Shown: piece after piece, positions 44,168-55,017 of the stretch
How positions within the stretch are numbered: position 1 is the stretch's first letter
Layout of the letters: each line of letters begins with the position of its first letter
NCBI RefSeq assembly: GCF_012927445.1
Contig: NZ_JABBPD010000007.1
Span: 124,001-188,000, forward strand
DNA length: 64,000 nt
Reading direction: 5' to 3'
From: Rhodoferax sp.
Lineage (GTDB): Bacteria > Pseudomonadota > Gammaproteobacteria > Burkholderiales > Burkholderiaceae_C
Made by a program: the position numbers and the translations under genes
Notes under the pieces: generated by a model
The model's input: the letters and a program-made list of their open reading frames with translations, nothing else
The model's database searches: none
Told to the model about the DNA's origin: nothing

Positions 44168-45841
44168 TTAGTGGCTGACGGCCCCATCGGCACCGAAGCC
44201 GGTCTGGGCGCGAACCCACTGATCGGCAAAAGCTTCACGTTCTTTGGCTGCACGAGTGCTTTTGTCCGTGATGGAGAAAACATAACCCAACAAGAACGCC
44301 AGCGGCATGGCAAACAGTGCAGGCTGATCGTAGGGGAAGATCGGGGTGGCATAGCCAAACACGGTCACCCACACGGATTTCGACAGCACCACCAGCACCA
44401 CGGCAGCGATCAGGCCACCGTAACCCGCCGCCAAGGCGCCGCGTGTGGTCAGGTCTTTCCAGTACATGGACAGGAACAGCACCGGGAAGTTGCCGGCCGC
44501 CGCGATACCGAAGGCCAACGCCGCCATGAAGGCGACATTTTGCTTCTCGAAGGCAATGCCCAGCACGACAGCGATCAAGCCAATGCCGAACGACGCCATT
44601 TTTGAAACTTTAATTTCCTGCGCTTCCGACACGTTGCCTTTTTTGATCACACGGGCATACAGGTCATGCGAGATGGCCGAGGCGCCCGCCAGCGCAAGAC
44701 CGGACACCACCGCCAGAATCGTGGCAAACGCCACCGCCGCCAGGAAGCCGAGCAGCAGGTTCCCGCCCACCGCTTTGGCCAGGTGCATTGCCACCATGTT
44801 GCCGCCACCAATGATTTTTCCACCGACCGTGCCGCCTTCGAAGAACTCAGGATTGGTGCCGACAATCACAATGGCACACAGGCCCATCAACAAAATGACA
44901 TTGAAGAAGAAGCCGACAAAACCAGCCGCGTACAGCACTGATTTACGCGCTTCTTTGGCATTGTTGACGGTAAAGAAACGCATCAGGATGTGCGGCAGAC
45001 CGGCCAGACCAAACATCAGTCCCATGGCCAGAGAAATGGCATTGATCGGGTCCTGCAGCAGCTTGCCCGGGGCAAACAGCATGTCTTTCAATTTGTGCAG
45101 TTCGATTGTTTTCGCGGCCAGGGTGTTAAAGCTGAAGCCAAACTGGGAAAAGGCCAGCACCGTGATGACCGTGCCGCCAAACAGCAGCAGGCAGGCCTTG
45201 ATGATTTGCACCCAGGTGGTTGCCACCATGCCGCCGAAGGTCACGTACACGACCATCAAAACCCCGACCACAATCACGGCAATGTGATAGTCCAGGCCAA
45301 ACAACAACTTAATCAGCTGACCGGCGCCCACCATCTGAACGATCAGGTAAAAACAAACCACGGTCAAAGAGCCAATGGCCGCCATCGTCCGGACCTTGCC
45401 TTGGTCCAGTCGATAGGAGGTGATGTCGGCAAAGGTGAATTTACCCAGGTTTCTGAGGCGTTCCGCCATCAAAAACAGGATGATGGGCCAGCCGACAAAG
45501 AAGGCAATCATGAACAGGTAGGCGTCGTAGCCGTTGGTGTAAACCATGGCCGTCAGTCCGAGCAAGGTCGCCGCCGACATGTAGTCGCCAGCCATCGCCA
45601 AACCATTCTGAAAGCCGGTGATACCACCACCGGCCGTGTAGAAATCGGAGGCCGTTTTAGTGCGGCTGGCCGCCCAGTAAGTAATGGCCAGCGTCATGCC
45701 CACAAAAATGGCGAACATCACAATGGCTGGGATGTTGAGCGGCTGTTTCTGGGTCGTTTCCATGACCGGACCAGCCAGCGCGGCGCCGGTGATCCCAAAG
45801 GCAACGAAGCCAGAGGCCAGTTTGACAAGCGTCTTTTGCAT
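44168..45841 (-). CDS. actP: Cation/acetate symporter ActP
   Basis: A 557-residue sodium:solute symporter with a leader-like N-terminus ([18 protein letters not shown]) and about 13 membrane helices. Family stretches: [52 protein letters not shown] and [20 protein letters not shown] segment. It imports acetate and similar short acids. The start overlaps the YjcH stop (TAATG). Pairing with YjcH is standard for this transporter. Confidence 0.92.
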   Translation of the reverse strand: MQKTLVKLASGFVAFGITGAALAGPVMETTQKQPLNIPAIVMFAIFVGMTLAITYWAASRTKTASDFYTAGGGITGFQNGLAMAGDYMSAATLLGLTAMVYTNGYDAYLFMIAFFVGWPIILFLMAERLRNLGKFTFADITSYRLDQGKVRTMAAIGSLTVVCFYLIVQMVGAGQLIKLLFGLDYHIAVIVVGVLMVVYVTFGGMVATTWVQIIKACLLLFGGTVITVLAFSQFGFSFNTLAAKTIELHKLKDMLFAPGKLLQDPINAISLAMGLMFGLAGLPHILMRFFTVNNAKEARKSVLYAAGFVGFFFNVILLMGLCAIVIVGTNPEFFEGGTVGGKIIGGGNMVAMHLAKAVGGNLLLGFLAAVAFATILAVVSGLALAGASAISHDLYARVIKKGNVSEAQEIKVSKMASFGIGLIAVVLGIAFEKQNVAFMAALAFGIAAAGNFPVLFLSMYWKDLTTRGALAAGYGGLIAAVVLVVLSKSVWVTVFGYATPIFPYDQPALFAMPLAFLLGYVFSITDKSTRAAKEREAFADQWVRAQTGFGADGAVSH

Positions 45842-46158
45842 TATTTTTTTCCCTTCGAGGATTCGCGAAGCAGGTCTGCCGTCAGTGCGTCAAACTCTGA
45901 ATTGGCGCGACGGACATAAACCGCAGTGAGAATCCAGAAGAAGATGAATTGGATCAAGCCAATCAGCAGACCGGTGGTGACATAGCTGTCCCCCAGCTTG
46001 ATCGCCAGCACGGCCGGATTAAAGGCCACGGTCAGAAAGAGACCGAAGAACAACACCAGCACGATGCCGGTTAAGGTCCAGGCCAAGCGTTCGCGCTTGC
46101 TCACCAGTTCCTTGAATTTCGGATTCTCTCGAATCCGCGCATACATTTCAGAGCTCAT
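45841..46158 (-). CDS. yjcH: DUF485 membrane protein YjcH
   Basis: A 105-residue protein with two membrane helices ([18 protein letters not shown] and [19 protein letters not shown]), matching DUF485. It is always encoded just before actP and is thought to assist or tune it; the mechanism is not known. The basic N-terminus and C-terminus are cytosolic. Confidence 0.88.
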   Translation of the reverse strand: MSSEMYARIRENPKFKELVSKRERLAWTLTGIVLVLFFGLFLTVAFNPAVLAIKLGDSYVTTGLLIGLIQFIFFWILTAVYVRRANSEFDALTADLLRESSKGKK

Positions 46159-46263
46159 GCTTCATCCCCCATTTAAAAAACAGTAAATTGATCGATTTGA
46201 TTGGCGTGATGGGTCGCCGGCAAAAAACAATTGCGCAGGCAGCAGCCGGCAACATGGCGCGGC

Positions 46264-46303
46264 GACCATCAACAAAGAAAACCCCGGCAAGCGGGCCTTG
46301 AAG
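46264..46303 (+). pseudogene. Degraded copy of the end of the 55-residue gene
   Basis: GCGACCATCAACAAAGAAAA then CCCCGGCAAGCGGGCC closely follows the stretch of the 43917-44084 gene encoding ATNNKKNPGKRA (GCGACCAACAACAAGAAAAA, CCCCGGCAAGCGCGCC). No start or frame is kept. It implies a past duplication around the actP region. Confidence 0.55.
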
Positions 46304-46357
46304 ACGATTCAGCATCCCCCAAGGCCGGAGCCTAACTGCAAATACTTACACTTGTAC

Positions 46358-49300
46358 TTACATGTTGCGTCGGTACTGACCACCGACTTCAAACAAGGCG
46401 TTGGTGATCTGGCCCAATGAGCAGACGCGCACGGCGTCCATCAGCACCTCAAACACGTTCTTGTTTTCAATTACCGCTTGTCGCAGGCGTTTCAGCATGG
46501 CCGGCGATTCGTCGGCATGCAAGGCCTGGAAAGCCTCCAGCCGCTTGAGCTGATTCTGTTTTTCTTCGTCGGTGGAGCGGGCCAACTCCAACGTGTCATG
46601 CACCGCATCGCCATGCGGGTTGCGGAAGGTGTTGACGCCAATGATGGGCAGCTCGCCGGTGTGCTTGAGCATCTCGTAGTGCATGCTCTCGTCCTGAATC
46701 TTGCCGCGCTGGTAGCCGGTTTCCATGGCACCGAGCACGCCACCGCGCTCGGCGATGCGTTCAAACTCCAGCAACACCGCTTCTTCCAGCAACTCGGTCA
46801 GCTCTTCGATGATGAAGGCGCCTTGCGACGGGTTCTCGTTCTTGGCCAGACCCCATTCGCGGTTGATGATGAGCTGGATCGCCATGGCGCGGCGCACCGA
46901 GTCTTCGGTCGGCGTCGTGATGGCTTCGTCGAAGGCATTGGTGTGCAGGCTGTTGCAGTTGTCGTAGATCGCAATCAGCGCCTGCAGTGTGGTGCGGATG
47001 TCGTTGAACTGGATTTCCTGCGCGTGCAGGCTGCGGCCACTGGTCTGGATGTGGTATTTGAGCTTCTGGCTGCGCTCGTTGGCGCCGTACTTCTCTTTCA
47101 TGGCCACCGCCCAGATGCGGCGCGCCACGCGGCCCATCACGGTGTATTCGGGGTCCATGCCGTTGGAGAAGAAGAAGCTCAGGTTCGGCGCAAAGTCGTC
47201 AATGTGCATGCCGCGCGCCAGATAGGCTTCCACAAAGGTAAAGCCGTTGCTGAGAGTGAACGCTAACTGACTGATCGGGTTGGCGCCGGCTTCGGCGATG
47301 TGATAACCGCTGATGGACACTGAGTAGAAGTTGCGCACCCGGTTGTGCACGAAGTACTCGGCGATGTCGCCCATCACCTTCAGGCTGAATTCGGTGGAGA
47401 AGATGCAGGTGTTCTGGCCCTGGTCTTCCTTCAGGATGTCGGCCTGCACCGTGCCGCGCACGTTTTCCTGCACCCACTCCTTGATTTTTTCCAGCTCGGT
47501 GTCGGTCGGTTCGCGGCCATTGTCGGCTTTGAACTTGTCGATGTTCTGGTCGATCGCCGTGTTCATGAACATGGCCAGAATGCTGGGCGCCGGGCCGTTG
47601 ATCGTCATGGACACTGAGGTGGTCGGGCTGCACAAATCAAAGCCACCGTACAGCACCTTCATGTCGTCCAGCGTGGCAATCGAGACGCCCGAGTTGCCGA
47701 CCTTGCCGTAGATATCGGGACGTGGGGCCGGGTCATTGCCATACAGGGTGACCGAGTCAAAGGCGGTGGACAGGCGCTTGGCCGCCATGCCCGAACTCAG
47801 CAGCTTGAAACGCGTGTTGGTACGGAAGGCATCACCTTCGCCGGCAAACATGCGGGTGGGGTCTTCGCCTTCGCGCTTGAAGGCAAAGGTGCCGGCGGTG
47901 TACGGGTAGCTGCCGGGCACATTGTCCAGGGCCAGCCACTTCAGGATTTCGCCATGGTCCTCGTAGGTGGGCAACGCCACTTTGCGGATGGTGGTGCCAC
48001 TGAGTGACTTGCTGGTGAGTGCCGTGCGAATCTCTTTATCGCGAATTTTGATGACGTATTCATCACCGGCATAGGCAGCCTGCATGAGCGGCCACTGTGC
48101 CAGCAGCTTCTTTTCCGCCGCGCCCAGGTGCGCTTCGCGTTGCCCGGCCAGATCCATCACCGCCTGGTAGGCATTGACCTTGTTGGCGTCGTCCAGCTGC
48201 AGCATGCGGCCAGCTTCCTGCAGTTGCTGGATTTCACGCGCCAGTTTGGCTTGACTGTGGGCGCGCTTTTTGTAGCCGCGCACGGTATCGCTGATTTCGG
48301 CCAGATAGCGGGTGCGTGCCGCTGGCACCACCGGCGTCTGATTGGTGCTGTGGCGCACCGAAACCGTTGGCAGGTGCGACACCGGGGCCAGCGCCATGCC
48401 CAGCTCCGCCAGCCGGGCCTTCAGGGCCTGGTACAGAGCGGTGACGCCGTCATCGTTGAAACGCGCCGCCATGGTGCCGTACACCGGCATTTGTTCGGCC
48501 GGCGTGGTCCAGGCCTCTTTGTTGCGCTGCACCTGTTTGGCGACGTCGCGCAGAGCATCCAGTGCGCCTTTGCGGTCAAATTTGTTGATGGCGACAAACT
48601 CAGCAAAGTCGAGCATGTCGATTTTTTCCAGCTGACTGGCGGCGCCAAACTCGGGCGTCATCACGTACAGCGGTACATCCACATGCGGCACGATGGCGGC
48701 ATCGCCCTGGCCAATGCCGGAAGTCTCGACCACGATCAGGTCGAAGCCCGCCACCTTGCAGGCAGCAATCACGTCGGGCAGCGCGGCACTGATCTCGCTC
48801 CCGAAGTCGCGTGTCGCCAGGCTGCGCATGAACACGCGCGGCCCTTGGCTCCAGGGGTTGATGGCATTCATGCGGATGCGGTCGCCCAGCAGCGCCCCGC
48901 CACTCTTGCGGCGCGACGGGTCAATACTGATCACGGCCACGCGCAAACTGTCGTCCTGGTCCAGCCGCAAGCGGCGAATCAGCTCATCGGTCAAGGACGA
49001 CTTGCCGGCACCGCCAGTGCCGGTGATGCCCAGTACCGGTATCTTTTTAGTAGCAGCTAACGCACGTATATCGTGGGTTAGCGCCGTTAATTGCTCTGAA
49101 AGTGCGCCTTTGCCCTCACCCGAGGCTTTTTCATTTTCTAGTGCCGTGATCAGTTGCGCCAGCGCGCGCCAGCTCATTTCGGTGTGGCCCTGGATCGCGC
49201 TGATGTCGGTGGGCGTGTAGCTGGACAGATCTTTGTCGCACAGCATCACCATCTCGCCAATCATGCCGGCCAGCCCCATGCGCTGGCCGTCTTCCGGACT

Positions 49301-49687
49301 GAAAATGCGGGACACCCCATAAGCCTGCAATTCGCGGATTTCCGGTGGCACGATGACGCCGCCGCCGCCGCCGAACACCTGAATGTGGGCGCCGCCGCGC
49401 TCTTTCAGCAAATCGACCATGTATTTGAAATACTCGACGTGACCGCCCTGGTACGAGCTGATGGCGATGCCCTGCGCATCTTCCTGCAGGGCCGCCGTCA
49501 CCACTTCTTCCACGCTGCGGTTGTGGCCCAGGTGAATCACCTCGGCGCCCATGCCTTGCAGGATGCGGCGCATGATGTTGATGGCGGCGTCGTGGCCGTC
49601 AAACAGGCTGGCGGCCGTGACAAAACGCACCTTGTTCACGGGTCGGTAATTGGCAAGGGCCTTGAAATCAGCAGACAGATCGGTCAT
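46358..49687 (-). CDS. icmF: Fused isobutyryl-CoA mutase
   Basis: An 1109-residue B12 enzyme that interconverts isobutyryl-CoA and n-butyryl-CoA. Domain order: B12-binding domain (DGHDAA with His32 as the lower cobalt ligand, [12 protein letters not shown]), a linker (about 185-215), the MeaI-type G-protein chaperone (P-loop GTGGAGKS at 223-230, [12 protein letters not shown]), then the mutase barrel ([49 protein letters not shown]). Length fits the known fused form. A LiuR-like palindrome upstream suggests control with branched-chain amino acid breakdown. Confidence 0.93.
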   Translation of the reverse strand: MTDLSADFKALANYRPVNKVRFVTAASLFDGHDAAINIMRRILQGMGAEVIHLGHNRSVEEVVTAALQEDAQGIAISSYQGGHVEYFKYMVDLLKERGGAHIQVFGGGGGVIVPPEIRELQAYGVSRIFSPEDGQRMGLAGMIGEMVMLCDKDLSSYTPTDISAIQGHTEMSWRALAQLITALENEKASGEGKGALSEQLTALTHDIRALAATKKIPVLGITGTGGAGKSSLTDELIRRLRLDQDDSLRVAVISIDPSRRKSGGALLGDRIRMNAINPWSQGPRVFMRSLATRDFGSEISAALPDVIAACKVAGFDLIVVETSGIGQGDAAIVPHVDVPLYVMTPEFGAASQLEKIDMLDFAEFVAINKFDRKGALDALRDVAKQVQRNKEAWTTPAEQMPVYGTMAARFNDDGVTALYQALKARLAELGMALAPVSHLPTVSVRHSTNQTPVVPAARTRYLAEISDTVRGYKKRAHSQAKLAREIQQLQEAGRMLQLDDANKVNAYQAVMDLAGQREAHLGAAEKKLLAQWPLMQAAYAGDEYVIKIRDKEIRTALTSKSLSGTTIRKVALPTYEDHGEILKWLALDNVPGSYPYTAGTFAFKREGEDPTRMFAGEGDAFRTNTRFKLLSSGMAAKRLSTAFDSVTLYGNDPAPRPDIYGKVGNSGVSIATLDDMKVLYGGFDLCSPTTSVSMTINGPAPSILAMFMNTAIDQNIDKFKADNGREPTDTELEKIKEWVQENVRGTVQADILKEDQGQNTCIFSTEFSLKVMGDIAEYFVHNRVRNFYSVSISGYHIAEAGANPISQLAFTLSNGFTFVEAYLARGMHIDDFAPNLSFFFSNGMDPEYTVMGRVARRIWAVAMKEKYGANERSQKLKYHIQTSGRSLHAQEIQFNDIRTTLQALIAIYDNCNSLHTNAFDEAITTPTEDSVRRAMAIQLIINREWGLAKNENPSQGAFIIEELTELLEEAVLLEFERIAERGGVLGAMETGYQRGKIQDESMHYEMLKHTGELPIIGVNTFRNPHGDAVHDTLELARSTDEEKQNQLKRLEAFQALHADESPAMLKRLRQAVIENKNVFEVLMDAVRVCSLGQITNALFEVGGQYRRNM

Positions 49688-49754
49688 GGTGGAGCTCCGG
49701 GGGTAACGGGGAAATGAGGCAACAGAATCAGCGATCAGAATCGCATTCGCTGAC

Positions 49755-49776
49755 TTGACGTTTACGTAAACGTCAA
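49755..49776. promoter_or_regulatory. LiuR-like operator upstream of icmF
   Basis: A perfect 22-bp palindrome made of TTGACGTTTAC and its complement GTAAACGTCAA, 68 bp before the icmF ATG. It resembles sites of the MerR-family regulator LiuR, which controls branched-chain amino acid and short acyl-CoA catabolism in proteobacteria. The regulator gene is not in the window. Confidence 0.6.
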
Positions 49777-49795
49777 TCTTAGCGAATTAGCCATG

Positions 49796-49817
49796 AAAAA
49801 GGGCGCTTGCGCGCCCT
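49796..49817 (-). terminator. Terminator of the liv operon
   Basis: AGGGCGC and GCGCCCT form a stem with a 4-nt loop, followed on the minus strand by TTTTT. It lies 35 nt after the livF stop and ends the branched-chain transporter transcript. Confidence 0.85.
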
Positions 49818-49851
49818 GTCTAGTGGTAAACCCTGATCAATCCGTCCCTCA

Positions 49852-50568
49852 TCAGCCGCCCAGATAGGCCGCCTTGACTGCCGGATCGTCTTTCAGTTTG
49901 TCTGCCGGGCCATGGACCGAAACCCGGCCGTTTTCCAGCACATAGCCGTAATCCGCCACCTTGAGCGCTGCCGCGGCGAACTGCTCGACCAGCAACATGG
50001 TGACGCCTTGTGCTTTCAGGCGCGAGATGATGTTGAACACTTCTTCCACCAGAATCGGCGCCAGTCCCATGGACGGTTCGTCCAGCAGAACCACTTCCGG
50101 GTTCAGCATGATGGCGCGCGCCATGGCCAGCATTTGCTGCTCGCCGCCCGACAGCGTGCCGGCCAGCTGGTGGGTGCGCTCTTTCAGGCGCGGGAACATC
50201 TCCAGTGCTTTTTGCAGATCCGACTCGACATCGCCTTTGGGGCGCGCGTTGGTGTAGCGCACAAAGGCACCGAGGCGGATGTTGTCGAGCACGCTCAAGG
50301 TCGGGAACACGCGGCGGCCTTCGGGTGAGTGGGCCAGGCCGAGTTTGGCGATCTGGTGCGAGTCCAGACCGGTAATGTCCTTCCCCGCCAGCGTGATCTT
50401 GCCGGACACCGGCTTGATCATGCCCGAGATGGCCCGCATGGTGGTGGTTTTACCGGCGCCGTTGGAGCCGATCAGCGTGACCACTTTGCCTTTGGGCACT
50501 TGGATCGAAACACCGTGCAGGACTTCGACCTTGCCGTAGCCGGCTTGTAAATTTTCAATGGTGAGCAT
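49852..50568 (-). CDS. livF: Branched-chain amino acid ABC transporter ATPase LivF
   Basis: A 238-residue ABC ATPase: Walker A GSNGAGKTT, signature LSGGEQQMLAMARAI, Walker B VVLLDEPSMGLAP and the LivF-type ending YVLENGRVSVHGPADKLKDD. With the fused LivM-LivG protein it energises uptake. Last gene of the operon. Confidence 0.9.
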   Translation of the reverse strand: MLTIENLQAGYGKVEVLHGVSIQVPKGKVVTLIGSNGAGKTTTMRAISGMIKPVSGKITLAGKDITGLDSHQIAKLGLAHSPEGRRVFPTLSVLDNIRLGAFVRYTNARPKGDVESDLQKALEMFPRLKERTHQLAGTLSGGEQQMLAMARAIMLNPEVVLLDEPSMGLAPILVEEVFNIISRLKAQGVTMLLVEQFAAAALKVADYGYVLENGRVSVHGPADKLKDDPAVKAAYLGG

Positions 50569-50586
50569 GTTGAATCTTCTTCGCTA

Positions 50587-52530
50587 TCAATGCGCGTCTG
50601 CGCCGCTGCCCAGATAGGCTTCGATCACGGCGGGGTTGCTTTGCACGTCGGCCGGTTTGCCCTCTGCAATTTTTTGGCCGAAATCCAGCACCGACACCGT
50701 GTCTGAAATTCCCATCACCACGTCCATGTGGTGTTCGATCAGGATCACCGTGATGCCATGGTCGCGGATTTTCTGAATCATCTTCATCAGTTCCGGCAAG
50801 TCGGCCGGTGGCAGGCCGGCGGCCGGTTCATCCAGCAGCAGCAGGCGGGGATTCAGGCCCAGGGCGCGTGCAATCTCCAGCATGCGCTGTTTGCCATACG
50901 GCAGATTGCGCGCCTGCTCTTCGCTCAAGGACGTCAAGCCGACGAACGCTAGCAGGCTGGCAGCCTGCTCGCGCGCTGCCGCATCTTCGCGCCGGTAGCG
51001 CGGGGTGCGCAGCATCACATCCAGCGTGTTGCTGCGGAACGTGTGGTGCAGGCCCACCAGCACGTTGTCGGTGGCGCTCATCTCGCCAAACAGCTGGACA
51101 TTCTGAAAGGTGCGGGCAATACCGGACAACGCAATGCTGGCGGGCGTGTGGCCCGTAACCGGCTGCCCGTTGAACACCACTTGCCCGGCGGTGGGCTGGT
51201 AGATGCCGGTGAGCACGTTCATCATGGTGCTCTTGCCGGAGCCGTTGGGGCCGATCAGGCCGTGCACCGTGCCGGGCATGATGCGCAAATCCACCTGGTT
51301 CAGGGCTTTAAGGCCCCCGAACTGCATCAAGACCTGCTGCGCTTCAAGCAGCGGACCCGCGCCGGAAAGAGTCTCCGAATGGGGCGTGGTCCAGGCGCGC
51401 ACCGGGATGCCGGAGCTGCTGCTGGCGTGAGAAGTGGGCTTGATAAAGCGCGCGAACAGATCACGCACAAACCCCACCACGCCATCTTGCAGGTAATAAA
51501 CCACAAACAGGGTCATCAAACCAAAAATGGTCAGACGCCAGTCGGTGATGTTTTCCAGTTGAAAAGAAAATGCCGCCATCGCCACCGTGGCCACCACCGG
51601 CACCGCCAACTCGCGCACCGTTTTTACTTTTTTAGCAAAGTTGTAAGCCGCCATGCCGACCACCGCGACCGCCAGCACCGTGGCAATCTTGCGGAAGAGT
51701 TCAATATCGGACAGCAGGCTGGGCAACATCACCACGATCACGGCACCGATCAGGGCCCCGGAACGGGTTTTGCGCCCGCCCATGATGACCGCCAGCAGGA
51801 ACATGATGGTCAACTCGAAGTTGTAGGTATTGGGCGAAATGTACTCTTCGGAATAGGTATACAACGCACCGGACAGGCCAGCCAGACCGGCACTGATGAC
51901 AAACGCGTAAACCTTGTACATGTAGACCGAAACGCCCATGCAGTCGCACGCGACCGGACTGTCGCGCAAGGCTTCAAAAGCGCGGCCCAGATGCGATTTC
52001 AGCAGACGGTGCACCAAGACCAGCGACAGCAACATCAAGACGGCGACCAGGTAGTAGTACTCCACCTCGTTCAGCTTGTGGCCGAAGAAAACCGGCTTGG
52101 TAACCTTGAGGCCAATCGGGCCTTCGGTCAAAAACGTCATCTCGTTGATGAGAATCTGGATGATGGTGCCAAACGCCAGCGTCACCATGGCCAGATAGGG
52201 CCCGGTCACGCGCAAGGCCGGCAGCGCCAGCACCGCGCCGAACACGGCGGTAATGCCAATGGCGGCCGGGACCGCCAGCAAAAAGGGCACGCCCAGCTTG
52301 AAGAACAAGGCCCCGGCGGCATAGGAGCCGACGCCGAACAGACCCGCATGACCCAGGGACACCTGGCCGGTGTAACCGACCACAATGTCCAAGCCAAACA
52401 GCAGAATGGCGTAGATCAGGATGGTCTCGACCAGGTGGATGTAGTAGGGGTTGGGCACCAGCACCGGGAACAACCCGAGAGCCGCGATGCCCAGCACGGC
52501 GAGAAAAAAGAATTTGCTTTGAATTTTCAT
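50587..52530 (-). CDS. Fused branched-chain amino acid permease-ATPase (LivM-LivG)
   Basis: A 647-residue fusion. Residues 1-340 are a LivM permease (DIVVGYTGQVSLGHAGLFGVG, FEALRDSPVACDCMGV, MFLLAVIMGGRKTRSGAL). After a linker of about 60 residues comes a LivG ATPase: Walker A GPNGSGKST, the LivG-type signature NLPYGKQRMLEIARAL, Walker B LLLLDEPAAGLPP. The two are usually separate genes. The ATG at 52530 is preceded by AGGA; a TTG 18 nt upstream is in frame. Confidence 0.9.
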   Translation of the reverse strand: MKIQSKFFFLAVLGIAALGLFPVLVPNPYYIHLVETILIYAILLFGLDIVVGYTGQVSLGHAGLFGVGSYAAGALFFKLGVPFLLAVPAAIGITAVFGAVLALPALRVTGPYLAMVTLAFGTIIQILINEMTFLTEGPIGLKVTKPVFFGHKLNEVEYYYLVAVLMLLSLVLVHRLLKSHLGRAFEALRDSPVACDCMGVSVYMYKVYAFVISAGLAGLSGALYTYSEEYISPNTYNFELTIMFLLAVIMGGRKTRSGALIGAVIVVMLPSLLSDIELFRKIATVLAVAVVGMAAYNFAKKVKTVRELAVPVVATVAMAAFSFQLENITDWRLTIFGLMTLFVVYYLQDGVVGFVRDLFARFIKPTSHASSSSGIPVRAWTTPHSETLSGAGPLLEAQQVLMQFGGLKALNQVDLRIMPGTVHGLIGPNGSGKSTMMNVLTGIYQPTAGQVVFNGQPVTGHTPASIALSGIARTFQNVQLFGEMSATDNVLVGLHHTFRSNTLDVMLRTPRYRREDAAAREQAASLLAFVGLTSLSEEQARNLPYGKQRMLEIARALGLNPRLLLLDEPAAGLPPADLPELMKMIQKIRDHGITVILIEHHMDVVMGISDTVSVLDFGQKIAEGKPADVQSNPAVIEAYLGSGADAH

Positions 52531-52544
52531 GGTTCCTGTATCCG

Positions 52545-53435
52545 TCAAACCTTTTTGATGGCCATCTTGCCAAACAGCCCGGCAGGCTTGATCGCCAATA
52601 CCAGCAGCAACAACACCAGTCCCGGTACATCCTTGTAGCCGGTGGAGATGTAGTAGCCGGTGGTGGTTTCCGCGATGCCCAGAATCAGGCCGCCCACAAT
52701 CACGCCAACGCCCGAAGTCAGGCCGCCGATGATGGCCACGGCAAACGCCTTGAGCCCGAGCACCGAGCCCATGGTGGCGCCGGTCAGCGTCAGCGGCGCG
52801 ACCAGCACACCGGCCACCGCCGCCGTCACCGACGACAGGGCAAAGGAGAAGGTAATCACTGCGCCGGTGTTGATGCCCATGAGCGAGGCGGCATCCCGGT
52901 CATTCGAGGTGGCGACCACCGCTTTGCCGTAAATCGATTTACGGTTGAAGATCTCAACGATGGCCATCATGGCCAGGGCGCCCACCACCACCACGATTTC
53001 CATTGGCAGCACATTGGCGCCAAACAGTTTGATCGGCACTTCAGGCAGCGGCGACGGAAACTTCAGGTCGTCCTTGCCCCAGATGTTTTCCGCGACGTTC
53101 TTGAAGATGATGGCCAGGGCGATGGTGGACATGATCCAGCCAAACTCGCTCTTGATCTTGATGGCGGGACGGATTGCAATCCACTCCACCAGCGCGCCTT
53201 GGGCTGCGCCAAAGACCACAACCACCGGAATCATCACCCAGTAATTGAGGTAGGGGCCGCCATGAATCGTGCCCGCCAATGACAGGCCAACCAAGGCCCC
53301 CAGCATCAGTGACTCGCCCTGACCAAAATTCAGGGTGCCTGAGGTCGCGAAGGTCAGCTGGTAGCCAAACGCAATCACGCCGTAAATCATGCCCAGCGCG
53401 ATACCGCTGTAGATGAGTTGTAAAAAAATTTCCAT
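52545..53435 (-). CDS. livH: Branched-chain amino acid permease LivH
   Basis: A 296-residue permease with about eight membrane helices; landmarks LIYSGIALGMIYGVIAFGY, GTLNFGQGESLMLGA and MGINTGAVITFSFALSSVTA. It pairs with the LivM half of the fused protein to form the channel. The start is the ATG at 53435, preceded by GAGG at 7 nt. Confidence 0.9.
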   Translation of the reverse strand: MEIFLQLIYSGIALGMIYGVIAFGYQLTFATSGTLNFGQGESLMLGALVGLSLAGTIHGGPYLNYWVMIPVVVVFGAAQGALVEWIAIRPAIKIKSEFGWIMSTIALAIIFKNVAENIWGKDDLKFPSPLPEVPIKLFGANVLPMEIVVVVGALAMMAIVEIFNRKSIYGKAVVATSNDRDAASLMGINTGAVITFSFALSSVTAAVAGVLVAPLTLTGATMGSVLGLKAFAVAIIGGLTSGVGVIVGGLILGIAETTTGYYISTGYKDVPGLVLLLLVLAIKPAGLFGKMAIKKV

Positions 53436-53488
53436 ACCGAACCTCAAATAAAAACTGGAGAACCCTGCGCAAGAGACCGCAAAATGCC

Positions 53489-53517
53489 AAAAAAGCCGGG
53501 GAGTACCGGCTTTTTCT
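53489..53517 (-). terminator. Terminator/attenuator between livK and livH
   Basis: AAAAAGCCGG pairs with CCGGCTTTTT around GGAGTA. It lies between the binding-protein gene and the permease genes, so it probably limits read-through and lets the binding protein be made in excess. Confidence 0.88.
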
Positions 53518-53563
53518 TAAGAGCGCATCAAGGCTGCGCGAACAGTAAACGCTGGTTCAGCGC

Positions 53564-54766
53564 TTACTTCTTAGCCGCTTTGGTGCGAATTTCGCCACCC
53601 TTTTTCTTGTCTTCGTCATAGGCGTAAATCACCTTGCCGTCCTGCACCTTGCCGATGACCACCATGTTGAGGGTGATCGCCTCGTGGTCGGCTTTGGTGA
53701 ACGGATGGTTGTAGGTGGTCACAACGCCTTCAACTGGCGCCTTCAGGTCTTCCAGTGCGGCGAGCACTTTGGGGCCTTCGGTGGTGCCGGCTTGCTTGAT
53801 GGCGGCGGCCAGCAAATAAATCGAGTCGTAGCCTTGAGCGGCCGAGACGGGGGACGGAATGCGGACCACCTTGTAGGCCTTTTGGTAGGCTTCAATGAAG
53901 CTCTTGCGCTTCGGTGTATTGGGTTCCTGGATGAAGGTTTGTGGCATCAGGGCACCGTCGGCATTTTTGCCAGCGTTGTCAATGAAGTTGCCCATGGACA
54001 GGGTCCAGGAGCCCATCATGGGCACTTTCCAGCCCAGCTTGATCATGCCGTTGGCGATTTGAGCCAGTTCCGGGCCAATGCCGTAGGTGATGACCACTTC
54101 AGCGCCGGCTTCTTTGGCCTTCAGCAACTGGGGCGTCATGTCGACGTCCTTGATGTTGTATTTCTCAATGGCAACGGCGGTAATGCCTTTTTCCTTGAGC
54201 GCTTTTTCGAGGTCGGCACGACCGAGCTGACCGTAGTTGGTGGAGTCCGCCAGGATCGCTACCTTGGTGAGTTTCTTGCGTCCAATGAGCTCTTCCACAA
54301 TCATGGTGGACTGGATGGTGTCATTGGCCGAATTACGGAACACATAGTTCTCGGGCTGGTCGGCGAACTGCTTGGTGATGGTGGTCGCGGTGGCCACGTT
54401 GTTCATCACCGGGATTTTGGCTTCCTGGTAAAAGCGCTGCGAGGCCAGTGACACGCCGGAATTGATGTAGCCGACGGTGGCCACGACTTTTTCCTTGTTG
54501 ATCAACTCTTGTGCAATCTGCACGCCGCGCTCGTTTTTGGCTTCGTCGTCACGTTCGATCATTTCGATCTTGCGGCCCAGCAAGCCACCCTTGGCATTGA
54601 TCTCGGTCACGGCCAGCTTGGCACCGTCACGCATCGACACCCCCATCGGGCTGGAGCCGCCCGTCAGCGGACCTTGCAAACCGATTTTGATGTTGTCAGC
54701 CGCAAAGCTCATGGAAGCGATGGCCAGGGCGACGGAACTGAAAGCGAGGTTACGAACAAATTTCAT
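53564..54766 (-). CDS. Branched-chain amino acid ABC transporter substrate-binding protein
   Basis: A 400-residue periplasmic binding protein with signal peptide (AFSSVALAIASMSFA, cut before ADNIKIG). The LivK-type fold is shown by KIGLQGPLTGGSSPMGVSMRD, GLLGRKIEMIERDDEAK, GYINSGVSLASQRFYQEAKIP and YDSIYLLAAAIKQAG. The ATG at 54766 follows GGAG. The ligand could be branched-chain or other hydrophobic amino acids or carboxylates. Confidence 0.9.
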   Translation of the reverse strand: MKFVRNLAFSSVALAIASMSFAADNIKIGLQGPLTGGSSPMGVSMRDGAKLAVTEINAKGGLLGRKIEMIERDDEAKNERGVQIAQELINKEKVVATVGYINSGVSLASQRFYQEAKIPVMNNVATATTITKQFADQPENYVFRNSANDTIQSTMIVEELIGRKKLTKVAILADSTNYGQLGRADLEKALKEKGITAVAIEKYNIKDVDMTPQLLKAKEAGAEVVITYGIGPELAQIANGMIKLGWKVPMMGSWTLSMGNFIDNAGKNADGALMPQTFIQEPNTPKRKSFIEAYQKAYKVVRIPSPVSAAQGYDSIYLLAAAIKQAGTTEGPKVLAALEDLKAPVEGVVTTYNHPFTKADHEAITLNMVVIGKVQDGKVIYAYDEDKKKGGEIRTKAAKK

Positions 54767-55017
54767 GCAAGTCTCCAACTAGTGGTGTTGTGAAAGGAAC
54801 GGTTAACGACCGTCGACTTACTTATTATCCGGAGATCACGTCGCGAACTCCTAGGTGAAAACCACGACGAAAACGGCTTTTAAATCACAAGAACTTTTAA
54901 TTTTTTTCAATCAATGCCAGGCCAGCCGCTGCCGGCAAACCACTCCTGGACCGAATCCTTTAGAGTGTTGTGACTGTTTCGACCCTACCGCCTCTCCTTT
55001 TTCCCTTTGTGCGCACC

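Noticed and set aside
51043-52638. A 531-codon plus-strand frame opposite the LivM-LivG gene
   Set aside because: His/Gln-rich shadow sequence without any motif.
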